This document shows, piece after piece, positions 48,515-63,601 of a DNA stretch of 64,000 nucleotides. The notes beneath the pieces are model-generated. The model saw only the letters and a program-made list of their open reading frames with translations, made no database searches and was not told where the DNA came from. Location: NCBI RefSeq assembly GCF_040892545.1, contig NZ_CP156079.1:1054001-1118000 (forward strand), in the 5' to 3' direction. The DNA is from Paracidovorax avenae (GTDB lineage Bacteria > Pseudomonadota > Gammaproteobacteria > Burkholderiales > Burkholderiaceae_C). How positions within the stretch are numbered: the first letter of the stretch is position 1; each line of letters starts with the position of its first letter. The position numbers and the translations under genes were made by a program.

Positions 48515-50359
48515 ATGAAAGCATTGATGAGAGCCATCGCGGTGACGCTGGCTGCCACGCTTGCAGCGTGTGGAGGAGGTGGTGGGAGCGGTGGAAGCAG
48601 CGGCGGCGGAAGCGGCGGCGGCACCACGACGCCGAACGTGGCATCCATCGAGGTCCTGACCTCGGCGACGACGCTGGCATCCGCCGACACCACGGGCGTG
48701 ACGGTCACGGCCGTGTTGAAGGACGCCTCCAACAACGCCATCGCGTCCAAGCCGGTGACCTTCAGCGCGAGCAGCGGCACGCTGGCCAGCGTGGCGGCCT
48801 CCACCGGCACGGACGGCCGCGCCACGGCCATCCTCACCGCCGGCACGGACCGTTCCAACCGCGACATCGTGGTGACGGTGGCATCGGGCTCCATCACGCA
48901 GAAGGCCACCATCCCGGTCTCGGGCACCACGCTGACGGCATCGGGTGCCACGTCCATGCTGACGGGTGCCTCCGCCAACTTCGCCGTGTCGCTGCGCGAC
49001 AGCGGCGGAGCCGCCATTGCAGGCGCCGCGGTGACCGCGTCGTCGTCGCTGGGCAACGCCGTCACCGCCAGCAGCGCCACCACGGACGCGAACGGCTCGG
49101 TGACGCTGGCCTATGCGGCCACCCGCAGCGGCACGGACACGCTGACCATCCAGGGGGCAGGCGCGTCGCAGGCGCTCACCATCAGCGTCAGCAGCGTGAA
49201 TTTCGCCTTCACGGCCCCCGCCGCCAACACGGAGGTGGAGATCAACAGCACGAGCACGGTCACGGTGCGCTACCTGTCGGGCAATGCCGGCGTGGCGGGC
49301 AAGACCGTTTCGTTCGGCACGACGCGTGGCACCGTGACGCCCACGCAGGCGGTCACCGACGCGACGGGCTCGGCCACGGTGCAGGTGACGTCTCCGTCGG
49401 TGGGCGTCGCCACGGTGAGCGCCCGCGTGGACGACAACGCCATCACGACCCTGCCGCTGAACTTCGTGGCTTCCACGCCGGCGACGCTGGTGCTGCAGAC
49501 CTCTTCGGCAGCCCTGGCTCCCAACCCGGCCGGCAGCAGCGCCAGCCAGGTGCAGCTGCGCGCCACCGTGCGCGATGCCGCCGGCAATGCCGTCAAGGGC
49601 AAGACCGTGTTCTTCACCGTGGTGCAGGACCTGAGCGGCGGCGCCATCAAGACGGGCACGGCAGTGACCGATGCCAACGGCCTGGCGACCGACGTGTTCG
49701 TGGCCGGCGCCACCTCGACCGCTGCCAATGGCGTGCAGATCCGCGCCAACGTGGCCAACACCAACATCAGTGCCGTGTCGTCCCTGACGGTGAGCAGCCA
49801 GGCGCTCTTCATCTCCATCGCGGCCAACAACCAGATCGAGAAGCTGACGACCACGTACCGCAATACGTTCTCCGTGCAGGTCACGGATGCCACCGGTGCA
49901 CCGGTGGCCAACCAGAATGTGGCACTGTCGTACTGGGCACCGCTGTACGGCAAGGGCATCCTGCTCTTCGACAAGACCAACAGTGTCTGGACCTACAGGG
50001 ACAATCCCCCGGCCTTCTGCCTCAATGAAGATGCCAATCGCAACGGCATCCTCGATCCGGGCGAGGACCGGGACGGCAACGGCCGCCTGAGCCCGGGGCT
50101 GCCGGCCGCCATCGCACCGGCTTCCGTGACCACGGATGCCACCGGCAGCGCCACCTTCACGCTGACCTTCGGGCAGCAATATGCCAACTGGCTCCAGATC
50201 GAGCTGGCTGCCAGGGCCATCGTCGCGGGCACGGAATCCAGCACGTTCTTCAGCTTCTTCACGGGGGCCCCGTCTTCGGACATGACGAACGCGCAGGTGC
50301 CTCCAGCCTCTCAGGTCAGTCCTTTCGGCTCCATCAACAATTGCACCGACCCCAACTGA
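48515..50359 (+). CDS. Ig-like (Big_1-type) repeat lipoprotein with calcium-binding loops, in the pilus operon
   Basis: A 614-residue predicted surface lipoprotein. Lipobox LAA-C19, then a glycine/serine linker to about residue 37. Four to five Ig-like domains of the invasin type follow (each with a V-T-V-T-A-x-x-x-D-A-x-x-N-x-x-x-x-G pattern and a late TDANGxAT turn): about 40-135, 136-225, 226-320, 325-430 and 435-600. In the last are two adjacent acidic loops, DANRNGILDPGE and DRDGNGRLSPG (about 505-527), of EF-hand or dockerin type. The gene is 20 bp after pilQ and overlaps aroK by 19 bp. It is not one of the standard pil genes; function unknown. Confidence 0.85.
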   Translation: MKALMRAIAVTLAATLAACGGGGGSGGSSGGGSGGGTTTPNVASIEVLTSATTLASADTTGVTVTAVLKDASNNAIASKPVTFSASSGTLASVAASTGTDGRATAILTAGTDRSNRDIVVTVASGSITQKATIPVSGTTLTASGATSMLTGASANFAVSLRDSGGAAIAGAAVTASSSLGNAVTASSATTDANGSVTLAYAATRSGTDTLTIQGAGASQALTISVSSVNFAFTAPAANTEVEINSTSTVTVRYLSGNAGVAGKTVSFGTTRGTVTPTQAVTDATGSATVQVTSPSVGVATVSARVDDNAITTLPLNFVASTPATLVLQTSSAALAPNPAGSSASQVQLRATVRDAAGNAVKGKTVFFTVVQDLSGGAIKTGTAVTDANGLATDVFVAGATSTAANGVQIRANVANTNISAVSSLTVSSQALFISIAANNQIEKLTTTYRNTFSVQVTDATGAPVANQNVALSYWAPLYGKGILLFDKTNSVWTYRDNPPAFCLNEDANRNGILDPGEDRDGNGRLSPGLPAAIAPASVTTDATGSATFTLTFGQQYANWLQIELAARAIVAGTESSTFFSFFTGAPSSDMTNAQVPPASQVSPFGSINNCTDPN

Positions 50360-50892
50360 GCATCCACCTCATCGGCCTTCCGGGCTCGGGTAAATCCACC
50401 GTCGGGCGGCATCTCGCCCGGCGGCTGGGCCTGCCCTTCATCGATTCGGACCACGTGATCGAGCAGCGCATCGGCGGCTCGATCCGTGGTTTTTTCGATC
50501 GTGAAGGCGAAGCCGCCTTCCGGGACCTGGAGGAGGAGGTCATCCACGAACTGACCCGCCCGGAGGTCCGGCCACAGGTGCTGGCCACGGGCGGCGGGGT
50601 CGTGATACGTCCCGGCAACCGCGCGCGCCTGCGCGAACGGGGCACGGTCGTGTATCTGAACGCTTCGCCGGAGGAAATCTTCCGGCACATCCGCCACGAC
50701 CAGACGCGGCCCCTGCTGCAGGTGGATTCGCCGCTGGACCGGCTTCGCGAACTGCAGCGCGAGAGGGACGCGCTCTACCGGGACGCATCCCATTTCGTCA
50801 TCTCGCCGGAGCGCGGCAAGAACGTGGCGGCCCTGGTCCAGCACATCGCCATGCAACTGGAGCTGGCAGGCATCCATCCGCCCTCCCCGTGA
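50341..50892 (+). CDS. aroK: Shikimate kinase
   Basis: A 183-residue kinase of the chorismate pathway. P-loop GLPGSGKST near residue 12, shikimate-binding D in [16 protein letters not shown] near residue 80, and lid arginine in DQTRPLLQ. The start is TTG at 50341, the only start codon before the P-loop in frame; it has no good ribosome-binding site and overlaps the lipoprotein gene by 19 bp, so it probably depends on translational coupling. Followed by aroB. Confidence 0.9.
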   Translation: MHRPQLSIHLIGLPGSGKSTVGRHLARRLGLPFIDSDHVIEQRIGGSIRGFFDREGEAAFRDLEEEVIHELTRPEVRPQVLATGGGVVIRPGNRARLRERGTVVYLNASPEEIFRHIRHDQTRPLLQVDSPLDRLRELQRERDALYRDASHFVISPERGKNVAALVQHIAMQLELAGIHPPSP

Positions 50893-50923
50893 AGGCCTGG
50901 CGGAAGCCGATAGACTCCACGGC

Positions 50924-52135
50924 ATGACTGCCGAAGCATTTTCCGCTCGAGACACCGACCGGTCCCTCCCGTCCTCCCATGCCGTCACCGCCGTGGCGGA
51001 CCGCGTGGTCCCGCCCGTGGCACCCGCTGCCATGCAGGCGCATGCCGGCCGCGTGGAGATCGCGCTGGGCGACCGGAGCTACGGGATCGAGATCGGCGCG
51101 GGCCTGCTGGGCGATGCCCGGACCTATGGCGCACTGCCCAGGGCCGCCTGCGCGCTGGTCGTGACCAACGAGACTGTCGCGCCGCTCTACGCCGAAACCC
51201 TGCGCGCAGCGCTGTCCGCGCACTATGCCGAGGTCGTCCTGGCCGTGCTGCCCGACGGTGAAGAGCACAAGGACTGGCCGACGCTGAACCGCATTTTCGA
51301 CACGCTGCTGTCGCACGGCTGCGACCGCAAGACCGTGCTGTTCGCGCTGGGCGGCGGTGTGGTGGGCGACATGACCGGCTTCGCGGCCGCGAGCTACATG
51401 CGTGGCGTGCCCTTCGTGCAGGTGCCGACGACCCTGCTTGCGCAGGTGGATTCTTCGGTGGGCGGCAAGACGGCCATCAACCATCCGCTGGGCAAGAACA
51501 TGATCGGGGCGTTCTACCAGCCGCAGCTGGTGGTGTGCGACCTCGCCACTCTGGCGACGCTGCCCGCGCGCGAGCTGAGCGCGGGCCTGGCCGAGGTCAT
51601 CAAGTACGGCCCGATCGCGGACATGGAGTTCCTGGCCTGGCTCGAGGACCACGTCGAGGCCCTGCGCGCGGGTGACCACGCGGCCCTGGCCCACGCCGTG
51701 CGCCGCAGCTGCGAAATCAAGGCCTGGGTGGTGGGGCAGGACGAGCGTGAGGCCGGCCTGCGTGCCATCCTGAACTTCGGCCATACCTTCGGGCACGCGA
51801 TCGAGGCGGGCATGGGCTATGGCGTGTGGCTGCATGGAGAGGGCGTGGGAGCGGGCATGGTGATGGCTGCCGAGCTGTCGCGCCGGCTGGGCCTGGTGGA
51901 CGCGGCGTTCACCGCCCGGCTGCGCCGCCTCGTCGAACGTGCCGGCCTTCCCGTGCGGGGGGCCGTGCTAGACCCCGCCGACAATGCCGGCCGCTACCTG
52001 GAACTCATGCGCCTGGACAAGAAGTCGGAAGGGGGCGAGATCCGTTTCGTCGTCATCGACGGACCGGGCCGCGCCGCCGTGCGTCCCGCGCCCGACGCGC
52101 TGGTGCGCGAGGTCATCGACGCCTGTTGCGCGTGA
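50924..52135 (+). CDS. aroB: 3-Dehydroquinate synthase
   Basis: A 403-residue NAD- and zinc-dependent enzyme of the chorismate pathway. [14 protein letters not shown] binds [21 protein letters not shown] is the substrate loop; zinc ligands lie in [22 protein letters not shown] and [10 protein letters not shown]. The family usually has about 360 residues; here there is an N-terminal extension of about 36, so the ATG at 51032 ([13 protein letters not shown]) is a real alternative start. 31 bp after aroK. Confidence 0.94.
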   Translation: MTAEAFSARDTDRSLPSSHAVTAVADRVVPPVAPAAMQAHAGRVEIALGDRSYGIEIGAGLLGDARTYGALPRAACALVVTNETVAPLYAETLRAALSAHYAEVVLAVLPDGEEHKDWPTLNRIFDTLLSHGCDRKTVLFALGGGVVGDMTGFAAASYMRGVPFVQVPTTLLAQVDSSVGGKTAINHPLGKNMIGAFYQPQLVVCDLATLATLPARELSAGLAEVIKYGPIADMEFLAWLEDHVEALRAGDHAALAHAVRRSCEIKAWVVGQDEREAGLRAILNFGHTFGHAIEAGMGYGVWLHGEGVGAGMVMAAELSRRLGLVDAAFTARLRRLVERAGLPVRGAVLDPADNAGRYLELMRLDKKSEGGEIRFVVIDGPGRAAVRPAPDALVREVIDACCA

Positions 52136-52142
52136 GCTGACC

Positions 52143-53417
52143 ATGCGGGAACGCCCGATGGCGGACATGCATTCCCCCGGCGCAGTCGGGCAGTCCGGCG
52201 CCAGCGTGGTGGAGGAGGCCGCGGGCCGGTTCACCGGCCCGCTCGCGCCCTATGCCAGCGACCCCGCCCGGACGCGCGGCCGCCGCCATCCGCAGGCGCC
52301 CGCGCCCACGCGCACCGAATACCAGCGTGACCGCGACCGTATCGTGCATTCGACCGCGTTCCGCCGGCTGGTGTACAAGACCCAGGTGTTCCTCAACCAC
52401 GAGGGCGACCTGTTCCGCACCCGGCTCACGCATTCGCTCGAAGTCGCGCAACTGGGGCGCTCCATCGCGCGCTCGCTGCGCATCAACGAGGACCTGGTCG
52501 AGGCGATCTCGCTGGCGCACGACCTGGGGCACACGCCCTTCGGGCACGCGGGCCAGGATGCGCTGAATGCCTGCATGGCCCCGTACGGCGGTTTCGAGCA
52601 CAACCTGCAGAGCCTGCGCGTGGTGGATGCGCTGGAAGAGCGCTACCCGGACTATGACGGCCTGAACCTCACTTTCGAGACACGCGAAGGCATCCTCAAG
52701 CACTGCTCGCGCGCCCACGCCGAGTGGCTGGAGGCCTCGGAGCCCGGCGGCGTGGGCGCTCGGTTCCTGCGCCGGGAACAGCCCGGCCTGGAGGCGCAGC
52801 TCTGCAACCTGGCCGACGAGATCGCCTACAACGCCCACGACATCGACGATGGCGTGCGTTCCGGCCTGATCACGCTGGCCCAGCTGCGCGATGTGCCGCT
52901 GTTCGACCGGTTCCGGGCCGATGCCGAGCGGGAACACCCGCACCTCGCCGCGCCGCAGGCACGGCGCCGGCTGCTGCACGAGGCCATCCGCCGCATGCTG
53001 AGTGCCCAGGTGTACGACGTGATCGGCGCCACCGAGGCCGCGCTGGCGCAGGCCGCGCCGCGCACGGCGGACGATGTGCGCGGCATGCCGCCGCTGGTGG
53101 CTTTCAGTGCCGCCATGCGTGCGCAGTCCATCGAACTCAAGCGCTTCCTGTTCCAGAACCTCTACCGCCATCCGCAGGTGATGGAAACCACCGGCCATGC
53201 CCAGCAGGTGGTGCGCGACCTGTTCGGCATCTATGCGGAGAGGCCTTCGGAAATGAAGCACCGGTTCGCCGACCGCGCCGTGGCAGCGCGGGAGGAGGCT
53301 CCCGGTGCCGGCGGCATGCCCCACGCCCGCATCGTCGCCGACTTCATCGCCGGCATGACGGACCGCTTCGCGGTGCGCGAGCACGAGCGGCTCACGGGCC
53401 ACCGCCTGCTGTCCTGA
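52143..53417 (+). CDS. dgt: dGTP triphosphohydrolase-like protein (HD domain)
   Basis: A 424-residue HD-domain nucleotide phosphohydrolase of the Dgt type. Metal-site residues: H in RLTHSLEVAQ, HD in SLAHDLGHTPFGHAG, and D in ADEIAYNAHDIDDG. It would cut dGTP (or another dNTP) to the nucleoside and triphosphate. ATG at 52143, seven bases after the aroB stop. The alternative ATG at 52158 would remove five residues. Placement after aroKB is common in betaproteobacteria. Confidence 0.92.
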   Translation: MRERPMADMHSPGAVGQSGASVVEEAAGRFTGPLAPYASDPARTRGRRHPQAPAPTRTEYQRDRDRIVHSTAFRRLVYKTQVFLNHEGDLFRTRLTHSLEVAQLGRSIARSLRINEDLVEAISLAHDLGHTPFGHAGQDALNACMAPYGGFEHNLQSLRVVDALEERYPDYDGLNLTFETREGILKHCSRAHAEWLEASEPGGVGARFLRREQPGLEAQLCNLADEIAYNAHDIDDGVRSGLITLAQLRDVPLFDRFRADAEREHPHLAAPQARRRLLHEAIRRMLSAQVYDVIGATEAALAQAAPRTADDVRGMPPLVAFSAAMRAQSIELKRFLFQNLYRHPQVMETTGHAQQVVRDLFGIYAERPSEMKHRFADRAVAAREEAPGAGGMPHARIVADFIAGMTDRFAVREHERLTGHRLLS

Positions 53418-53505
53418 GCGTGGCTGCGGCGCCTGGGGGCGGCGGGCAGGGCCCCGTAAAATCGATCTCCTGCCGATACACGCGCCAGCCTTGCCGAAAG
53501 ACCCC

Positions 53506-54141
53506 ATGACCGAATCCTCCGCCGACGCGGTGCCGCCATCCGACGCCGCGAGCGCATCCGCCATGCACCAGACCGTGATCGACGACATGGTCCGCTGGCT
53601 GGAGCGCGCGGTGATCGGACTGAACCTCTGCCCCTTCGCCAAGTCCGTGCACGTCAAGGGCCAGATCCACTACGTGGTGAGCGAGGCCGAGGACGCCCGT
53701 GCCCTCATCGAAGACCTGCAGCGCGAGCTGGAGGCCCTGGCCGAGGCCTCCCCCGAGCAGCGCGACACCACGCTGCTGGTGGCGCCGCGCTGCATGGAGG
53801 ATTTCCTCGATTTCAACGATTTCCTCGGCCTGGCCGACGAACTCGTCGAAGCCATGGACCTGGGCGGCATCCTGCAGGTGGCGTCGTTCCATCCGCGCTT
53901 CCAGTTCGCAGGCACGGACGTGGACGACGTGGGCAACGCCACCAACCGGGCGCCGTATCCCACGCTGCACCTGCTGCGCGAAGAGAGCATCGACCGGGCC
54001 GTGGAGGCTTTCCCCGAGGCAGAAGCGATCTTCGAACGCAACATCGAGGTGCTCGAGGAACTGGGCGCGGACGGCTGGGCGGCGCTCGACGTCGGGCCGC
54101 GCTGCCCGGTGGCGCACGGTGGCGCCCGGAGCGGGGCATGA
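53506..54141 (+). CDS. DUF1415 family protein
   Basis: A 211-residue protein whose block VIGLNLCPFAKSVH, then TTLLVAPRCMEDFLDFNDFL, then ILQVASFHPRFQFAGT identifies DUF1415. The invariant cysteine in LNLCPFA suggests a redox or metal role, but the family has no known function. ATG at 53506 chosen over TTG at 53491. The stop overlaps the next start (ATGA). Confidence 0.88.
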   Translation: MTESSADAVPPSDAASASAMHQTVIDDMVRWLERAVIGLNLCPFAKSVHVKGQIHYVVSEAEDARALIEDLQRELEALAEASPEQRDTTLLVAPRCMEDFLDFNDFLGLADELVEAMDLGGILQVASFHPRFQFAGTDVDDVGNATNRAPYPTLHLLREESIDRAVEAFPEAEAIFERNIEVLEELGADGWAALDVGPRCPVAHGGARSGA

Positions 54142-55100
54142 AGAAGACCGCACGGATGGCCGCGCAGGCACCGAAGGCCCCGGCGGCACGCGGCGGTGCA
54201 GGCGTGGGTGCGGACGCCCAGGTGCTGCAGGAGCTGCGCCCCGGCCAGTCCGTGGAACTGCTCAAGGAACTGCACATCCTCACGCGCGAAGGCCGGCTCA
54301 ACCAGGATTCGCGCCGCAAGCTCAAGCAGGTGTACCACCTGTTCCAGTTCATCGAACCCCTGCTGCGCGAGTTCGCGCAGGACGGGCAGGCCCCCACGCT
54401 GGCAGACCACGGCGCGGGCAAGTCGTACCTGGGCTTCATCCTCTACGACCTGTTCTTTCGCGAACTGGGCCGGGGCCACATCTACGGCATCGAGACGCGT
54501 GCCGAGCTGGTGGAGCGCTCGCAGGCGCTGGCGCAGCGCCTGGGCTTCGACCGCATGTCGTTCCTGGCCCTGAGCGTGGCCGACTCCATGCAGGCCGATG
54601 CACTGCCTGCGCGCTTCGACGTGGTGACGGCGCTGCACGCCTGCGATACCGCCACGGATGACGCGATCGCCTTCGGGCTGGCCAAGCAGGCGCGCGCCAT
54701 GGTGCTGGTGCCGTGCTGCCAGGCCGAGGTCGCGGCGTGCCTGCGGCAAAACAAGGCCCTGGCCCTGGCGCGTACACCCCTGGCCGAGCTGTGGCGCCAT
54801 CCGCTGCACACGCGCGAGCTGGGCAGCCAGTTGACCAATGTGCTGCGCTGCCTTTACCTGGAAGCCAGTGGCTACCAGGTCACGGTGACGGAGCTGGTGG
54901 GCTGGGAGCACAGCATGAAGAACGAGCTGATCGTGGCGCGGCATACCGGCCAGCGCAAGCGCAGCGCGGCCGAGCGGCTGCGTGCGATCCTCGCCGAGTT
55001 CGGGCTGGAGCGGGACCTTGGGCCGCGGTTCGGCCTGGCGGCCGACGAAGGCGCCAACGTGGACGAGGGCAGGGCGGCTGCCCAGGACGTCTCGTCCTGA
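54138..55100 (+). CDS. SAM-dependent methyltransferase (Methyltransf_32-like)
   Basis: A 320-residue Rossmann methyltransferase. Motif I is LADHGAGKSYLGFILYD, where the glycine loop follows D-H-G-A-G-K; motif II is near IYGIETRAELVERS; and a cysteine pair in VLVPCCQAEVAAC occupies the catalytic region, as in the Methyltransf_32 group. Some relatives modify RNA or small molecules; substrate here unknown. ATG at 54138 overlaps the DUF1415 gene by four bases. A short palindrome follows the stop. Confidence 0.82.
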   Translation: MKKTARMAAQAPKAPAARGGAGVGADAQVLQELRPGQSVELLKELHILTREGRLNQDSRRKLKQVYHLFQFIEPLLREFAQDGQAPTLADHGAGKSYLGFILYDLFFRELGRGHIYGIETRAELVERSQALAQRLGFDRMSFLALSVADSMQADALPARFDVVTALHACDTATDDAIAFGLAKQARAMVLVPCCQAEVAACLRQNKALALARTPLAELWRHPLHTRELGSQLTNVLRCLYLEASGYQVTVTELVGWEHSMKNELIVARHTGQRKRSAAERLRAILAEFGLERDLGPRFGLAADEGANVDEGRAAAQDVSS

Positions 55101-55103
55101 GCC

Positions 55104-55141
55104 GGGGCAACAGTCCGGAACGTTTTCCGGACGCGTTGTCC
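55104..55141. repeat. 38-bp imperfect palindrome between methyltransferase and RAYT genes
   Basis: A perfect core GTCCGGAA-CGTT-TTCCGGAC (55113-55132) is extended outward by GGGGCAAC (55104-55111) against GTTGTCCC (55134-55141), seven of eight pairing. It begins three bases after the stop at 55100. No T-run follows, so a terminator is doubtful. A REP-like element near the RAYT gene is possible. Confidence 0.5.
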
Positions 55142-55286
55142 CGGATTCCTGTGCCCTGCGTGGGCCTGGTGCGGTCTCGACGCGGTACTGTGCCGCCCGT
55201 GGGCACCCCTCCCGCGCTGCGGCGACAGGGCGCCCGCCCGCGGCGGGTCTAATATCGCGGCCCGACTGCTCCATCCGCGCCCGACC

Positions 55287-55991
55287 ATGGCCCGCCTTCC
55301 CCGCCTGACCCTTCCAGGCTACCCGCACCACGTCATTCACCGGGGCAACAACCGGCAGACGGTCTTCGTGGACCGGCAGGACCGCGAGATGCTGCTCGAA
55401 TCGCTCGCCGACCAGGCGCGTGCCTTCGACGTGGCGGTCCACGCCTACGTGCTGATGGACAACCACTTCCATCTGCTGGCCACGCCACGCACGGCCGAGG
55501 GCCTGCCGCTGCTGATGCAGGCCGTGGGCCGCCGCTACGTGCGCGCCTTCAACCAGCGCCACGGGCGCACGGGAACGCTGTGGGAAGGGCGCTACCGCTC
55601 CACCGTGCTCGATCCTGCGCGCTACCTGCTGGCCTGCATGGCCTATATCGACCTGAACCCGGTGCGCGCCGGCCTGGTGGCCGATCCCGCGGAGTACCCC
55701 TGGTCCAGCCATGCGCATGCTCTGGGCCTGCGGCCCGACCGGCTGGTGACGCCCCACGCGCTCTACTGGGCCTTGGGGAACACCCCTTTCGCGCGCGAGG
55801 CTGCCTATGGCGCGCTGGTGCACGCCGGACTCTCCGCGCAGGACTGCAAGCGCATTACCGATGCGACGCTGTCGGGATGGGCGCTCGGCGATGTGGAATT
55901 CGCCGCAGCGCTGCAGTCCCAGACGGCGCGCCGGGTGACAAAGGCGCGGGCAGGGCGCCCGCGCAAGCCCATCGTGCCGCCGGAAGGCTGA
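55287..55991 (+). CDS. REP-associated tyrosine transposase-like protein (RAYT, IS200/Y1 family)
   Basis: A 234-residue Y1-transposase-type protein. HHVIHRGNNRQTVF starts the fold, the HUH pair is in MDNHFHLLA, and the catalytic tyrosine is probably in RRYVRAFNQRHGRTGTLWEG. The downstream blocks YIDLNPVRAGLV and YPWSSHAHAL are typical of RAYTs. A C-terminal part of about 70 residues continues past the core. It has no flanking IS ends or target duplication that I can see, as expected for RAYTs, which are single-copy and linked to REP sequences. ATG at 55287. Confidence 0.9.
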   Translation: MARLPRLTLPGYPHHVIHRGNNRQTVFVDRQDREMLLESLADQARAFDVAVHAYVLMDNHFHLLATPRTAEGLPLLMQAVGRRYVRAFNQRHGRTGTLWEGRYRSTVLDPARYLLACMAYIDLNPVRAGLVADPAEYPWSSHAHALGLRPDRLVTPHALYWALGNTPFAREAAYGALVHAGLSAQDCKRITDATLSGWALGDVEFAAALQSQTARRVTKARAGRPRKPIVPPEG

Positions 55992-56012
55992 CCACAGGCA
56001 GTTGAATTCGCA

Positions 56013-56041
56013 TTGATCGGTTTTGATGTGTCCCTTATTTA
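56013..56041 (+). promoter_or_regulatory. Possible sigma-70 promoter of gltBD in an AT-rich leader
   Basis: TTGATC (56013-56018) and TATTTA (56036-56041) with a 17-bp spacer, about 120 bases before the gltB ATG. The whole stretch 55992-56110 is much richer in AT than its surroundings. No nitrogen-regulator site is certain. Confidence 0.4.
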
Positions 56042-56159
56042 ATGTTGATGAATTGCTGCGAAAGAATATTGCGTATCTGACCCCAATTTAAAATGCTTGC
56101 TCCGCATAACGTCATGCAATACGCTCGGGCTCCCCGCGATTTTTCTTGAGGAGTGCGCC

Positions 56160-60902
<4,743 letters not shown>

Positions 60903-60959
60903 GGCCGCACGCACCGACGACGCACTGCTTCGCACCCCACAACGACAGGACACGCAATC

Positions 60960-62438
<1,479 letters not shown>

Positions 62439-62488
62439 CGCGCAGCACCCGTGCCGGGCACCCGCCAATGGGCCGCCCGGCATGCCGA

Positions 62489-62511
62489 CGGCGCCCCCGG
62501 GCGCCGTTTTT
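62489..62511 (+). terminator. Intrinsic terminator of gltBD
   Basis: CGGCGCC (62489-62495) pairs with GGCGCCG (62500-62506) around CCCG, followed by TTTTT (62507-62511). Perfect stem. Confidence 0.9.
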
Positions 62512-62536
62512 CATTGGGGGAAATGCGCGGGGTTTT

Positions 62537-62553
62537 GCTATCTTTTTGATGGC
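62537..62553. repeat. Short dyad GCTATC-TTTTT-GATGGC
   Basis: GCTATC (62537-62542) and GATGGC (62548-62553) pair with one G-T type mismatch around five T. Elements reading GCTATC-N5-GATAGC are, to my recollection, frequent between genes in Comamonadaceae. Role unknown. Confidence 0.4.
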
Positions 62554-62755
62554 AGTTCAAGCAGGTCCATCCGGGCGTGTGCGCTTTTGTCCGCGCGCAC
62601 GGCAGCACAGGTTGCGCGCCGTGCAGGAGCCGATGCGAGCGATCGGGGACAATACGGGCTGGTTCCGTGCCGCCACGCGTGCCCGCCTGCCGTTCCGGTG
62701 CAGGCCCCGTGCGCTGTTGCCGGCCTGCCTTTCCCTTCACCCTTTTTCGCTCCAT

Positions 62756-62777
62756 GCCGGCCTGCGGGCCGGCTTTT
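62756..62777 (+). terminator. Terminator-like hairpin in the leader of the substrate-binding protein gene
   Basis: GCCGGCC (62756-62762) pairs with GGCCGGC (62767-62773) around TGCG, then TTTT (62774-62777). It ends 13 bases before the ATG at 62791, where a ribosome-binding site would be expected but is not seen. Could end a short upstream RNA, act as an attenuator, or be chance in GC-rich DNA. Confidence 0.55.
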
Positions 62778-62790
62778 CGTTGCCATTGCC

Positions 62791-63594
62791 ATGAAGAAGA
62801 TCGCCGCCATCGCCCTGGTGTCCCTCGGTGCCCTGCTTGCCGCCTGCGGCAAGAACGACAGCGCCCAGCCGGCCGCCTCCACCCCCGCCACGCCCCCCGC
62901 CGCCGTCACGAAGATCGTGATCGGCCTGGACGACAACTTCCCGCCGATGGGCTTCCGCGACGACAAGAACCAGCTCGTGGGCTTCGACATCGACATGGCC
63001 CGCGAGGCCGCCAAGCGCATGGGCGTGGAGGTGGAGTTCAAGCCGATCGACTGGAGCGCCAAGGAAGCCGAACTGTCGGGCAAGCGCGTGGACGCGCTCT
63101 GGAACGGCCTCACGATCACCGAAGAGCGCAAGCAGAACATCGCCTTCACCGCGCCCTACATGGAGAACCACCAGATCGTCGTCGTGGCCGCCAGCTCCCT
63201 GATCAAGACCAAGGCCGACCTCGCCGGCAAGGTCGTCGGCGCGCAGGAGGGCAGCAGTGCCGTGGATGCGGTCAAGAAGGACGAAGCCGTCTTCAAGTCG
63301 TTCAAGGAGTTCAAGACCTTCGGCGACAACGTGACCGCGCTCATGGACCTCTCCACCGGCCGCCTGGAAGCCGTGGTGGTGGACGAGGTGGTGGGCCGCT
63401 ACTACGTCGCCAAGAAGCCGCAGGACTACGCCGTGCTGGACGAGCATTTCGGTACCGAGGAATACGGCGTGGGCGTGCGCAAGGACGACACCGCGCTGCA
63501 GGGCCGCCTCGACAAGGCGCTGGCCGACATGAAGCAGGACGGTGCCGCGGCCACGATCGCCACGCAGTGGTTTGGCAAGAACATCATTAAATAA
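62791..63594 (+). CDS. Polar amino-acid ABC transporter substrate-binding lipoprotein
   Basis: A 267-residue solute-binding protein of the SBP_bac_3 family. Lipobox LLAA-C19. The mature part begins with a flexible A/P-rich linker, then IVIGLDDNFPPMGFRDDKNQ and LVGFDIDMAREAAKRMGVEV, the first signature; WNGLTITEERKQNIAFTAPY is the second. The family binds basic or polar amino acids (His/Lys/Arg/Gln/cystine); specificity is not clear. ATG at 62791 has no visible ribosome-binding site. The permease gene starts 192 bp downstream. Confidence 0.93.
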   Translation: MKKIAAIALVSLGALLAACGKNDSAQPAASTPATPPAAVTKIVIGLDDNFPPMGFRDDKNQLVGFDIDMAREAAKRMGVEVEFKPIDWSAKEAELSGKRVDALWNGLTITEERKQNIAFTAPYMENHQIVVVAASSLIKTKADLAGKVVGAQEGSSAVDAVKKDEAVFKSFKEFKTFGDNVTALMDLSTGRLEAVVVDEVVGRYYVAKKPQDYAVLDEHFGTEEYGVGVRKDDTALQGRLDKALADMKQDGAAATIATQWFGKNIIK

Positions 63595-63601
63595 AGGGAC
63601 A

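Larger units (their letters stand above)
62439..62790. other. Intergenic region between gltD and the ABC transporter genes
   Basis: 352 bp with no credible gene. It holds the gltD terminator (62489-62511), a short dyad (62537-62553) and a second terminator-like hairpin (62756-62777) 13 bases before the next start codon. In between I see only GC-rich sequence; a weak ACAATAC at 62650-62656 might be part of a -10 box. Confidence 0.6.

Noticed and set aside
46266..48680. An 804-codon minus-strand frame antisense to pilQ
   Set aside because: pilQ has full secretin domains in the plus frame; the antisense product has no recognisable domain.
55287..55991. RAYT as an active IS200/IS605 insertion sequence
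   Set aside because: No TnpB, no recognisable IS ends or flanking copies in the window; size and motifs fit a single-copy RAYT.
56097..56159. Longer N terminus for GltB
   Set aside because: ATG at 56160 has a strong ribosome-binding site and gives a normal propeptide before Cys25.
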